Source: Sorex araneus (Eukaryota > Chordata > Mammalia > Eulipotyphla > Soricidae). From it: 64,000 bases of DNA. How positions within the stretch are numbered: the first letter of the stretch is position 1; each line of letters opens with the position of its first letter. Below are positions 49,001-57,960 of this stretch, piece by piece. The translations under genes and the position numbers were made by a program. The stretch lies in contig NC_073303.1 in assembly GCF_027595985.1 (NCBI RefSeq), positions 98,503,999 through 98,567,998 on the forward strand, given 5' to 3'. The notes under the pieces are model-generated. The model was not told the DNA's origin, made no database searches, and worked only from the letters and a program-made list of their open reading frames with translations.

Positions 49001-52000
49001 ACTTACCCTAATTGTTAATATATGATCCCCTTAGACTTGTATACAGCTCTGTAGAGCCAGAGACCCATAGAATTTTCTCCACCTGTGAGTCTTTCTTTCC
49101 TTTGACACCAGCCCAGGCCCTGTGTTTCCACAGGAAATACCACCCTTTCTTTGGAAGGCAGTGGTGGATGTTGTGTATTGAGATATGAGGGTTTCCTGGA
49201 TTTCATCTAACTCTAAATTCTAAGGTCTTCTATTTTTTTTCTGCAGAAATGTTTCCACGTGGAATGAGTAAGTGACAAAATCTAAGATATAAGGAGGAGT
49301 AAAAAAACTGGGTGGTGGAGGGAAAGAGGCATAAAGGGGATCAGGTGGTAGGGGAGAATAAACCTGAAGGAGTCACGAGATCTTTTATTTCTCTTTTCAG
49401 TGGTATCTCCAAAGTTTACCTGTAAGTTTCTTTGTTGTTGTTGTTGTTGTTGTTGTTGTTAATTTTAAGCTTTGATTATGAAAGGGATTCCTCTACCCTG
49501 TCACACTGACTACAGGGCACTAGTGGCCTTTCCTGTCTTTATGTAAGACATTGAAATACAGAGTTCTGGTTATAGAAAGTTGGGGTGGACTAAAAGTAAG
49601 GGCATAGGGAAGTCGACGTTAGAAGATCTGAGTAAATGGATGTCTTTAGTACCTTTTATTGGATTGTGAATTTAATTTCTCTTTTTTAGATCACTCAGGT
49701 CATTTCCTGTCAGCAGGTGAGTATGTATTTGATGAGGTGGGATCCTTTCCTGAACATATTGTTGATCAGGAAGTTGTCCTTGCTTCTACCATGTCACACT
49801 GTTTACAGGGCACTTCTAAAAACCTACTTAGAGACCTCTGTTGTCTTTGTATAGGACTTTGAATTCTGTCCTCTGGGTAAAGAAAGGCAGGGTGGATTGG
49901 TGGAAGTGGTTTAGGGAAGTTGAGAGCAGACTGTCTAAGATGCTGAGTGTCCCATACTGAATTGTGAATTTAATTTCTCTTTTTAGCTTTTAAAGAAGAG
50001 ATTCTGCCAAAAGGTGTGTATTTGATGGGTGGGATCCTTTCCTACACATATCTGTTGAGCAGGTAGTTGTCTTTGCCTTTGTAATCACTACCCTCGGGTC
50101 TGACCCTAATTTCTGTAGGATGGAAAGGTCTGTGAAGTCTTAGGAGGTAGAGGATATGGAATGGGATGGGTAGCGAGTAGAAGGTTAGGTGGAGGGAGAA
50201 CATTGTATAAATCAAGAACCTCTGCACATTTATGGATGAAGAGAGACATGATCACTTTTATTCTCTTTCCGGAAAACATAGAGGAACCCGTTAGTCAAGG
50301 TGAGTGTTTGACAAAAGGGATCTCAGGGCTCTGGGTAGAAAACTGCAAGACTCCAGGACTTAAATTATGAGCCATAATGCAATGCTCTTAGTCAGCCTTT
50401 CTCCCTCCCTCCCTCCCTCCCTCCCATCCTCCTTCCCTCCCTCCCTCCCTTTCTCTTTCCATCCCTCCCTCTCTCCCTCCCTCTCTCCCTCCCTTCATCC
50501 CTCCCTTCATCCCTCCGTTCCTTCCTTCCTTCCTTCCTTCCTTCCTTCCTTCCTTCCTTCCTTCCTTCCTTCCTTCCTTCCTTCCTTCCTTCCTCCCTTC
50601 CTTCCTTCTTTCCTTAACAAGCACTTCTCGGGACTTATTGTGGAGCAGGTGAAATGTTGCAGCCAAAATGACATGTCAATCATGGAACTCTGATTACAGG
50701 GAAAGGAGGGAAACAGAATGGAGAAATGCAGTCCCTTTCAAGCTTCCACTCTATCTCATCAGATACATTTTATAAAATATTAAAACATTAAATATTATCT
50801 ACTTATAGCTTAGGTCACTTATTTGCAGTAGTGTTAGAATTTGTGGGTTTTTTTAAAAAATTATTTAATCACTGTGAGATAGTTACAAGCTTTCATGTTC
50901 GGGTTATAATCACACAATGATTAAACACCCATCCCTCCACCAGTGCACATTCCCCACCACCAATATCCCGGGTATACCCCCCGTTTCCCACCCTCCCCCT
51001 GCCTCTAAGGCAGACAATATTCCCCATACTCTCTCTCTACTTTGGGCATTATAGCTTGCAACACAGACCCTGAGAGGTCATCATGTTTGGTCCATCATCT
51101 ACTTTCAGTATGCATCTCCCATCCAAACTGGTTCCTCCAGCCATCATTTTCTTTTTTTTTTTAATTTTTTTTTTTTTTTGCTTTTTGGGTCACACCTGGC
51201 GATGCACAGGGGTTACTCCTGGCTCTGCACTCAGGAATCACCCCTGACCATGCTCAGGGGACCATATGGGATGCTGGGATTCGAACCTGGGTCGGCCGCG
51301 TGCAAGGCAAACGCCCTACCCGCTGTGCTATCGCTCCAGCCCCATCCAGCCATCATTTTCTTAGTGATCCCTTCTATATTCCATCTGCCTTCTCCCCTCA
51401 GCTCATAAAGCAGTCTTCCAGCTACGGGTTAATCCTCCTTGCCCTTGTATCTACTGTCCTTGGGTATCAGCCTCATGTGATTTTATTCTATACTCCACAA
51501 ATGAGTGCAGATTTATTTTATATAATTACCTTATTTGTACCATTAAGGTGCCCAAGACACCCAATGTTCTCTTTTCACCTAATCCACCTCATCATTGCTC
51601 TCTTCCCTTTTTTACTTAATATTCTCAATTCTGTAATAATACAGGTCCATGGTTGGTTATCATTTGGTAATATTTATTCCCTTGTTTTATTTCTCTGTAT
51701 ACCATTGATGTGTGAAATAATCTAGTATTTGTCCTTTCCCTCGTATTTTGTTTCATGTCCTTCCCCTTATCATTAATTTCACTTAGCGTATGTCTCTGAA
51801 GTATTCAAGTTCATCAGGTCATTTTGAAGATAACCCTACAGGAGGCAACACCTACTTGATTAATCAGTAAGAAGATAGATAATACAGGAAGAAGTGGATG
51901 AGCTCTTGTGTACCCTGTTTTATTCCAAGGTTTTCAGACAAACAATTAAATCCTCACTTCATTGATATGGAAAGTGAGTCCCGTGTTCCTAAGAACCTCT

Positions 52001-55000
52001 AAGACCCTCGTCCAAAGACAGAATTCCCATTATTACAGACATGTCTCTAATCATTTCTTCTCAACTTCCAATCATCTTTTTTTCAGATCTACGTCTCTCT
52101 TCTCTAATTCTCCCCACCACTTTCAGCTTGTGATATTCATCTATCTAACCTATTTGATTTCTCCATCCTGGTGCTCAACTGCAAAGATAGTTTTGGTCAT
52201 CTGTTGAAACAAATAAAAGTGTCAACTTCATACTAAAGGAGCAGGACAGATCATCATAGACAGACTATAATTAATGAGCTGTACTATTTTTCTGGTTAAT
52301 TTTGATTTCTGAGATCAGATTTTAAGAAACTACAAGATGAGATTTCCAGAAGAATGGAACAACTATACAATTTTTCAAAGGATATTCAGGATATTTTATT
52401 CCATAATATTTTGGTCATGCTTGGAGATCGAGGAGCTCTTCAGGACCTGCAGGACATGGTGAGTTCATTTCATGGTCACTTTTGATGGAACCTATAAATC
52501 TGGAAAACTTGCATATCCTCATACTTAGATAAGTGATAAGGGGGACATAAAAGGAATGATGCAAGGAAGGAATATGTGAAAGATGCCAGTAATTAATTAT
52601 TTGTGCTCTTGTCCTAGGCAAAATATGGAGGGCTACTGGTATCTTTATGCCCTAAGACTGATTGGCATCTCCCAGAGGAGGTGTAGCCCTCCAGGTTCCC
52701 ATTCTTTTAGCACTGTAGCCTGTCACACTGTCGTCCCATTGTTCGTCGATTTGCTGGAGCAGGCACCAATAATTCTCCTTGTAAGACTTGTTACTGTTTT
52801 TCACATATCAAATACACCATGGGTAGCTTACCAGGCTCTGCCATTCGGGTGGATTACTCTCGGTAGGTTGCTGGGCTCTCTGAGAGGGACAGAGGAATTG
52901 TACCCAGGTTGGCTGTGTGCAAGGCAAACGCCCTAACCGCTGTGCTATTGCTCCAGTCCCCCTATTTCTTAGTGGAGCTATTACATACTCATAAGACAGA
53001 AGCAGAATTAATATTGTTTTTATTCTACAATAATTATTATTGATAAAAATAGCATTGCTACCAATATTATTAATTGATAGCAATAATATAGGTTGCTGTT
53101 ATGTAATTATTATTAATAACAACAATATTGTTTTCCATAGATAGGACAGTTTCCCCCAGGTGATTTGGATGGCCCTGGTGGAATAATTCTAAATGAACTG
53201 AGAAAGAACTTTAAAAATTTTTGGACTTATCAACGATCCTGCATCCCTTATATGCTTGAAGCCTTGATGGGTAAGAATAATTTGGGAAATTGAGTGGAAG
53301 AGTCACAGTTTTGTGAGCAGCCCTGACCACCAACAGCAGACTCCCTGAAAGGGAGTCTTAATTTTTGTTTGTTTTGGAGTGACACCTGGTGATATGTACA
53401 ACAGGTATACTCCTGTATCAGTGTTCAGGGAACGTGTGGGAAGGGGTTAGAATATGAGCCTCCTGCAGGCAAAGCATGTGGTCCTCTAGTAAAAGGAATA
53501 TTTCATTAAATTTTATTTATTTATCATTTTTGGTCCACCTTAAGCCATACTCAGGGCTTATTCCTGGCTGTGCACTCAAGAATTACTGCTGTTGGGGCTG
53601 GAGCGATAGCACAGCGGGTAGGGCGTTTGCCTTGCATGTGGCCGACCCGGGTTCGATCCCCGGCATCCCACATGGTCCCCCAAGCACTGCCAGGAGTAAT
53701 TCAGAGTGCAAAGCCAGGAGTAACCCCTGAGCATCGCTGGGTGTGACCCAAAAAGCAAAAAAAAAAAAAAAAAAAGAATTACTGCTGTTTTATTACTGCT
53801 AAATTGGTACTGTTCAGGAGGCCATATGAGATGCTGGGAATTGAACTGATTGGCTGCATGCAAAGCAAACTCTGTACTCTCACTCCAGCCCAAAAGGAAG
53901 ATTTTAGATATCATCTTCTCAAGGCCCTTAAAATACTGTGATTTATTTTATCATCACATCATACTCAAGGGCTCTCTCTATAAATTAATCATCTAACAGA
54001 GAACCTGAGTCTAAGAAGCAGCAGCCCAATTTCATTGATCTGATTATTGATTGGGTGCTCAAGTTTCTGATGTCAGAACCCCACACCCTGGGGCATGTTT
54101 TGTTGCTCTTGGAGATCATCCCAAGAGAAGAAAGACAACATCCCATGGACAGAAATTCGATCTTCAAATCAAAAGGCTTTCATTAGTTTGCTAGTGAAAG
54201 TTTCCCTCTCACAGATGATATTTGTTCACAGTAGGGGAGAAGACATATTTCTCACTCTTTCCCCATGTCTCATTGCTCTCAGTGCTGAATGACACCCAAC
54301 ATAAGCTGCTGGCGTGGTCCATGGAGAAGAAGATCCTGGTTCATCAGCGGGAGCTGGTGAGAAATCTTCCAGGACCAGCATCCTGGGACCGGAGGGTGGG
54401 AACCTGGGGTAAGAAGAATATGAGTAAGGAGAAATAACTCAGGATTTGTGCAGAGAAAAGAATCCATCCTATGGGGTTCTAGAAATTCCTGACTCATGTC
54501 CCTCCAGAGAGTAGTCCATATGGTTATGAGAGTACCTTATTGGGTCTCAGTTTCTGTGCAGGCCCTTTGGAGAGTCCCCACAATTCTAAAATATCCACCC
54601 ATGGACAGCTAGTTCAGGAACACAGAAGATCTGAATTAAACCCTGCTTTAGTTTTAGAGTTAATCATTTGTTAATTTCTTTCTTATACTTTATATACAGT
54701 ATATATTCTTCCATATGTGTAAGTATATGTATAAACATGTACATGTCATACATGTCTACATGGGATTGAAAAATGCAAGATAAGTGTTAGTTTCATTATT
54801 TATTAGCCCAGGCTCAATGATACAGCCAGGATTGACTCATCCCATGACTTCACACAGGGTTTTACCTCTTTCCTTTACATAACCTTGGGACTGAAGACTT
54901 TCTTTCCCCAACCCCAAAGGCTGATACCAAATACTGTTTCTTACAGGTAAGGAGTATCTTGGAGCCCAACTTCAAATACACTTCGAGAATTCCTTTCACC

Positions 55001-55186
55001 CTTAAACCAGAGCTTCTTACCCCACTGCAGGATGAGGGTGTGACTGTCACCTACAGACTGCTGGAGGAGTGTGGCCTGATGATTGACCTAAATTGCAATA
55101 GGTCATTCTGGGATCTGGAAGCCAAGATGTCACTGTCAGCTCTGTATGGATGCCTCTCACTGCTTCAGCAGCTGGCTGTGGCCTGA
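35075..55186 (+). CDS. GSDMC: Gasdermin C-like gene, complete copy 2 (14 coding exons, 476 codons)
   Basis: Coding exons: 35075-35291, 36079-36268, 39099-39267, 41342-41453, 48923-48967, 49247-49267, 49401-49421, 49690-49716, 49987-50013, 50282-50299, 52319-52458, 53141-53270, 54283-54356 and 54947-55186. All introns are GT-AG, phases agree, and the sum is 1,431 bp with no internal stop. Gasdermins are cytosolic. After protease cleavage in the linker, the N-terminal domain oligomerises into plasma-membrane pores (pyroptosis), and the C-terminal domain inhibits it until then. Here the N-terminal domain is about residues 1-235, the micro-exon linker about 235-282, and the C-terminal domain about 283-476. 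The start (CAACATGG) is the first ATG after the acceptor. N-terminal motifs ([29 protein letters not shown] [12 protein letters not shown]) match gasdermin C best. Human GSDMC is slightly longer, at about 508 residues. It appears intact. Confidence 0.9.
36079..36268 (+). CDS. GSDMC: Copy 2 coding exon 2 (190 bp)
   Basis: Acceptor CTATGCAG and donor GTAAGA at 36,269. Encodes the beta-strand region [18 protein letters not shown] onward, part of the membrane-inserting N-terminal domain. The first 50 or so bases and preceding intron are copied in antisense at 26.27-26.79 kb. I call this gene exon 3 if one 5' noncoding exon exists. Confidence 0.9.
36725..37440. repeat. Dispersed repeat plus C-variant SINE, intron
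   Basis: 36,725-37,050 is closely similar to 39,610-39,985 (CACAATATTTGATTACATTT; TATCACTAACATGTTGTTAA). A C-variant SOR repeat follows at 37,058-37,440. Confidence 0.75.
37540..38110. repeat. GC-rich imperfect tandem repeat, intron
   Basis: Two related units start near 37,545 and 37,910 (TCACTCATACATGAGGCT and TCACTCATGTGTGAGGCT; GCTGGGTCCCTTGG and GTTGGGTCCCTTGG). A third related piece lies at 40,395-40,550. They belong to the GC-rich part of the C-variant family. Confidence 0.65.
38305..38440 (-). repeat. Old SOR SINE
   Basis: Antisense and diverged (GTGATTACTTCTGGCTATGT ... CGTACTATCTCTCCAGTCC). Confidence 0.65.
39099..39267 (+). CDS. GSDMC: Copy 2 coding exon 3 (169 bp)
   Basis: Acceptor TACTCTAG and donor GTACAT at 39,268. 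Encodes [20 protein letters not shown], the conserved gasdermin segment, and ends in phase 0. Confidence 0.9.
39610..40205. repeat. Dispersed repeat and SOR SINE fragment, intron
   Basis: 39,610-39,985 is the partner of 36,725-37,050. 40,022-40,205 is an antisense long-variant SOR SINE fragment. Confidence 0.7.
40678..41252 (-). repeat. Two SOR SINEs, intron
   Basis: Old unit at 40,678-40,840; younger full unit at 41,085-41,252 (CACACCCGGTGATGCACAGG ... TCGCTGTGCTATCACTCCAG), only 90 bp upstream of the next exon. Confidence 0.85.
41342..41453 (+). CDS. GSDMC: Copy 2 coding exon 4 (112 bp)
   Basis: Acceptor CTCCCAG and donor GTAAGC at 41,454. Encodes [20 protein letters not shown] and [13 protein letters not shown], the end of the N-terminal beta-sheet domain. 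Confidence 0.9.
41454..48922 (+). other. Large intron (7.5 kb) packed with repeats
   Basis: Contains an old sense SOR SINE with (CAA)n end (41,880-42,010); an unassigned AT-rich element, about 42,040-42,880; a (GA)n tract at 43,020-43,060; an L1-3'-end-like piece near 43,900; a sense SOR SINE at 44,158-44,325; an antisense long variant at 44,430-44,680; an antisense SINE at 45,090-45,258; a GGA-rich tract at 45,765-45,835; an L1 at 45,890-48,365; and SINEs at 48,402-48,566 and 48,745-48,896. Phase is 1 on both sides, so no exon is needed, and none was found. Confidence 0.7.
45890..48365 (-). mobile_element. L1, antisense in intron, RT core deleted
   Basis: 3' UTR at 45,890-46,330, then ORF2 pieces from the C-terminus inward: 46,340-46,582 ([20 protein letters not shown]), 46,610-46,955, 46,939-47,322, 47,341-47,613 ([19 protein letters not shown]), 47,653-48,021 ([31 protein letters not shown]) and 48,141-48,341. 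At about 47,614-47,652 the frame jumps from the early RT to the region past the thumb, so the catalytic FADD segment is gone. Several frameshifts are present. Dead element. Confidence 0.88.
48923..48967 (+). CDS. GSDMC: Copy 2 coding exon 5 (45 bp)
   Basis: Acceptor CCTCTAG and donor GTGAGT at 48,968. Encodes [16 protein letters not shown], a lysine-rich start of the linker. Phase 1 in and out. Confidence 0.82.
49247..49267 (+). CDS. GSDMC: Copy 2 linker micro-exon (21 bp)
   Basis: Acceptor TTCTGCAG and donor GTAAGT at 49,268. Encodes EMFPRGM. Phase 1 in and out. Confidence 0.72.
   Translation, partial: KCFHVE
49401..49421 (+). CDS. GSDMC: Copy 2 linker micro-exon (21 bp)
   Basis: Acceptor CTTTTCAG and donor GTAAGT at 49,422. 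Encodes MVSPKFT. First of the regularly spaced exon units. A (TTG)n run follows at 49,433-49,460. Confidence 0.72.
49690..49716 (+). CDS. GSDMC: Copy 2 linker micro-exon (27 bp)
   Basis: Acceptor TTTTTTAG and donor GTGAGT at 49,717. Encodes [10 protein letters not shown] across the phase-1 junctions. Confidence 0.75.
49987..50013 (+). CDS. GSDMC: Copy 2 linker micro-exon (27 bp)
   Basis: Acceptor CTTTTTAG and donor GTGTGT at 50,014. Encodes [10 protein letters not shown]. Its upstream intron end (ATTGTGAATTTAATTTCTCT) is the same as that of the previous micro-exon. Confidence 0.75.
50282..50299 (+). CDS. GSDMC: Copy 2 linker micro-exon (18 bp)
   Basis: Acceptor AACATAG, weaker pyrimidine tract, and donor GTGAGT at 50,300. 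Encodes EEPVSQG. Phase 1 in and out. Confidence 0.68.
50394..50616. repeat. (CCTC)n/(CCTT)n array
   Basis: About 220 bp pyrimidine array in the intron 100 bp after the last micro-exon. Confidence 0.95.
50860..51520 (-). mobile_element. L1 3' UTR with nested SOR SINE
   Basis: The antisense L1 3' end (CATCCCTCCACCAGTGCACA, ATTTTCTTAGTGATCCCTTC) is interrupted by an antisense SOR SINE at 51,168-51,342. The string CCAGCCATCATTTTCTT repeated on both sides is its target duplication. Confidence 0.85.
52319..52458 (+). CDS. GSDMC: Copy 2 C-terminal-domain exon (140 bp)
   Basis: Acceptor GATCAG and donor GTGAGT at 52,459. Encodes [13 protein letters not shown] through [13 protein letters not shown]. 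Opens the helical inhibitory domain. Confidence 0.9.
52718..52963 (-). repeat. SOR SINE, long variant
   Basis: Paralogous to 738-984 in copy 1. Confidence 0.85.
53141..53270 (+). CDS. GSDMC: Copy 2 C-terminal-domain exon (130 bp)
   Basis: Acceptor TTCCATAG and intact donor GTAAGAA at 53,271. Encodes [14 protein letters not shown] through YMLEALM. The donor is the one lost in copy 1. Confidence 0.9.
53594..53773 (+). repeat. Young SOR SINE, copy-2-specific
   Basis: A 180-bp full-length unit with long poly(A), flanked by a perfect 16-bp target duplication AAGAATTACTGCTGTT (53,578-53,593 and 53,774-53,789). Copy 1 lacks it. Its tRNA-like head and B box (GGTTCGATCCC) are intact. Confidence 0.95.
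54283..54356 (+). CDS. GSDMC: Copy 2 C-terminal-domain exon (74 bp)
   Basis: Acceptor GCTCTCAG and donor GTGAGA at 54,357. Encodes [19 protein letters not shown]. Confidence 0.9.
54947..55186 (+). CDS. GSDMC: Copy 2 terminal coding exon
   Basis: Acceptor TTACAG. Encodes [20 protein letters not shown] through [17 protein letters not shown], with TGA at 55,184-55,186. Confidence 0.92.
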   Translation, partial: VRSILEPNFKYTSRIPFTLKPELLTPLQDEGVTVTYRLLEECGLMIDLNCNRSFWDLEAKMSLSALYGCLSLLQQLAVA

Positions 55187-55366
55187 ATTCTCCCTGGGTT
55201 GGGGGTGGGTAATGAGCAGGTCAGGGAGGGTGGGGACTACTCTGATAGGCTCTGATGTTCTTGGGGGAATTCAAGAAAACTGTTTTTCCTGTTGGGAATC
55301 AACAAAGACATGGGGGATTGTTTATGCATAATTGCTGTGGTTGAACTTGTGAAATCATATGCTAAG

Positions 55367-55417
55367 AATAAAGCTTTTTATCACATTTAAATGTTGCATA
55401 CACATACTATAAATAAA
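55367..55417 (+). promoter_or_regulatory. Poly(A) signals of copy 2
   Basis: Canonical AATAAA at 55,367-55,372 and a second at 55,412-55,417, about 180 and 230 bp after the stop. Confidence 0.7.
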
Positions 55418-55609
55418 AATTGAGCAGTGATCAATGATGTACATTTTGTATCATTTTCAGTGGAGTGTGCTCAAGTGAGTGAAGTAAAGTGTCATTAACT
55501 TGCCTTAAAGATGCATAAAAATAAAGTAGGTTGGTGAAAACATGATGATGAAAACGTGATGATGATGACCACAGAATGGATGCCAAATGTTAGTAGTAGG
55601 AAAATTTGT

Positions 55610-56409
55610 GTGTAAGGTACATAATTTAAAATTAATCCTGGCCTGAGAATAAATCAAAGATACCTGGAAACAAATGAGAATGAAGTCACAAGCTACCAGA
55701 ATCTGTGGGATACAGCTAAAGCTGTGTTGAGGGGAACATTTATAGCTCTGAAAGCATTACTTTGGAAGGAAGAAAGGACCCAAATAAATAGCCTGTCTGC
55801 ACAACTGGAGATTTTAGAAAAGGACTAACAAAAGGGGCCCAAAGCAGGCAGGAGGTGGGAAAGTATAAACCTTTGAGCAGAAATTAACAAGATGGAAATC
55901 CAAAAAAAATTTGAATGATCAATAAACCAAAAGCTGTTTCTTTGAGAAAATAAACACGATTGATAAACCACTAGAAATCCTCACAAAGAGAGAGAGAGAG
56001 AACCCTAATAAACCAAATCAGAAATGAAAAGGGGGACATCACCACAGAAACCAAAGAAATTCAAAGGATCATCAGAGACTACTTTGAAGATTTGTATGCC
56101 ATGAAACAAGAGAACCTAGAACAAATGGATAAATTCCTGGATTCCTATAATCTCTCAAGGCTGATCCAAGAATATCTGGAACACCTGAATAGTCCTGTCA
56201 CTATCAAGGAAATAAACAGTGATCAAAAGTATCCCCTAAAACAAAAGCCCAGGTTCAGATGGATTCACTAGTGAATTCTTCCAAACATTTAGAGGACCTA
56301 TTCCCAGTTCTTCTCACACTTTTCCAGGAAATTGAAGAAACAGAAACTCTCCCAAACAGTTCTATGAGATACATATCTCCCTAATACCAAAAGCAAACAG
56401 AGACACCAC

Positions 56410-56448
<39 letters not shown>

Positions 56449-56594
56449 GCATGGGTGGGAAGATCTTCAACAAAATATTACGAATAGAATCCAACAACAT
56501 ATCAAAATTTTCATACACCATGACCAAGTGGGATTCATCCCGGGAATGCAAGGGTGGTTTAACATTCAGAAATCAATCAAAATACTCCATCATT
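55610..56594 (+). mobile_element. L1 ORF2 fragment shared with copy 1
   Basis: Paralogous to 3,398-4,510, with the same start in the gene flank. Contains a (CA)n run at 56,413-56,448. It stops at 56,594, where the retroviral LTR begins. Confidence 0.85.
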
Positions 56595-57117
56595 TTCAGG
56601 GGTCTGGCCAGTTGATCCCGAAAAACTGGAGTATGATCCCCCAAAGCGCCGGACTTACTCCCTATGGGATATGGAGTGGGAAGGGGAGAAGCCTCTGCTC
56701 AGCCCCTCTACGCACCGCGGCCACCTCACCACCGCCATCACCAAGAAGGAACCACACAGAGATGGGAGAGTTGCAGGTCAAGAAACTCTCATTTTATTAG
56801 CTCCCACACAGGATATTTATACACAATATCAGGGCAGCTTGGATATGTGAACACCTGGTTATCATACTCGTCATGTACACTTTGCTGGGCTCTTTAGAGA
56901 TGTAGCTAATGATTTATGTTTCCTGCTTCTCAAGGCCGGGTATGTTAGCTCAAACAAGTGGTGACTTTCAGGTTTCATCCCATTATCTCCTCTACAAGAG
57001 CACCCTTCTGGGTGAGTGCTGGCACAGGGTCTTAGGCCCCTGTGAGTAGAAACTGCTTCTGCTTCTAGGGGCAGGGGATTTGGCCAGGGTCTCAGGCCTG
57101 CTGCTGAGACCCCAACA
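56595..57117 (-). mobile_element. Retroviral LTR (3' LTR of the provirus)
   Basis: On the minus strand it starts TGTTGGGGTCTCAGCAGCAG at 57,117, with a TATAAATA-like box near 56,820, AATAAA at 56,798-56,793, and ends near ...GGCCAGACCCC at 56,595. Immediately before it is a purine tract AAAAAGGGGGAGA (57,130-57,118), the expected polypurine tract. Length about 523 bp. Confidence 0.75.
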
Positions 57118-57960
57118 TCTCCCCCTTTTTGTTTTATAAGAGCCAGCTGCCAGGGGCCACCCGACAGCCTCACGCTGGGGCCGTAGGGGTCAGGCCTGTC
57201 TTAGGTTGCCTCCTCTGAGGTCTTACTGTCTCTGGCTCTTCGATCCAGCATTGTTCCCCGCGTGGCTGCTATGTTGCACACTCACACGCTCCTTCCATGG
57301 CCACATGCATCCAGGCCTCATCTCCTGGTCTAGGGTCTGCAAGTTTATCTCTTGCATGGCTGAGCGTCACCACGGCTCCAAATCAGGTTGTTATCACCTG
57401 AACAAGGCGGTTTACAATCCATGACCCAAGTGTTACAAGTAGCAATAGTAAAATGACTGGCCCAAGCAGGGCAGACGCAAGTGTGGTAAGGAAGACAGAC
57501 ATGCCAAACCATCTCTCAAACCATCCTTCTTGTCCCTCAGGCTTCCTCTTTTGCTATGTTAACCCATCTGGCAACTGAGCCATAGAATCACGTACTACTC
57601 CAGTGTGGTCAGCATAAAAACAACATTCTTCCCCTAACTCGGCACACAACCTCCCCTGCTGCAACATTAGAAGTCCAGTCCTCTCCTGTTCTGCAACACC
57701 ACTTCTGACAGGGATGTCAGGGATTTCACAAGATGACTGATGGAGGTCTCGATCCCCTCCAAGTCCTCATCAATGGCTGCTCAGAGGGATGAGAATCTGC
57801 TTTGCTGTGTCGCGAATGAAGTGATACCAGTCTCAGCTCCTGCCAGTCCAATTCCAAACAGTGTGGCTATAGTTAGAGTGGATATCACCTCCCTCTTCTG
57901 AATGGGCTGATGGGTTACCTGTGGGGGCAAAGAGTCTCCTTCGTAGCAGAGGATTCAGGA
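57118..57960 (-). pseudogene. Endogenous retroviral env remnant (transmembrane subunit)
   Basis: Minus-strand remnant of a retroviral Env TM subunit: a fusion-peptide-like hydrophobic run, a heptad region, a CX6CC motif (57,646-57,620) and a tail ending LALIKQKGGDVG beside the LTR. CX6CC and the surrounding order are of the type-D/gammaretroviral kind. It carries an in-frame TGA at 57,783-57,781 and a one-base deletion near 57,672, so it cannot encode a full product. The surface subunit is not recognisable. Confidence 0.75.
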
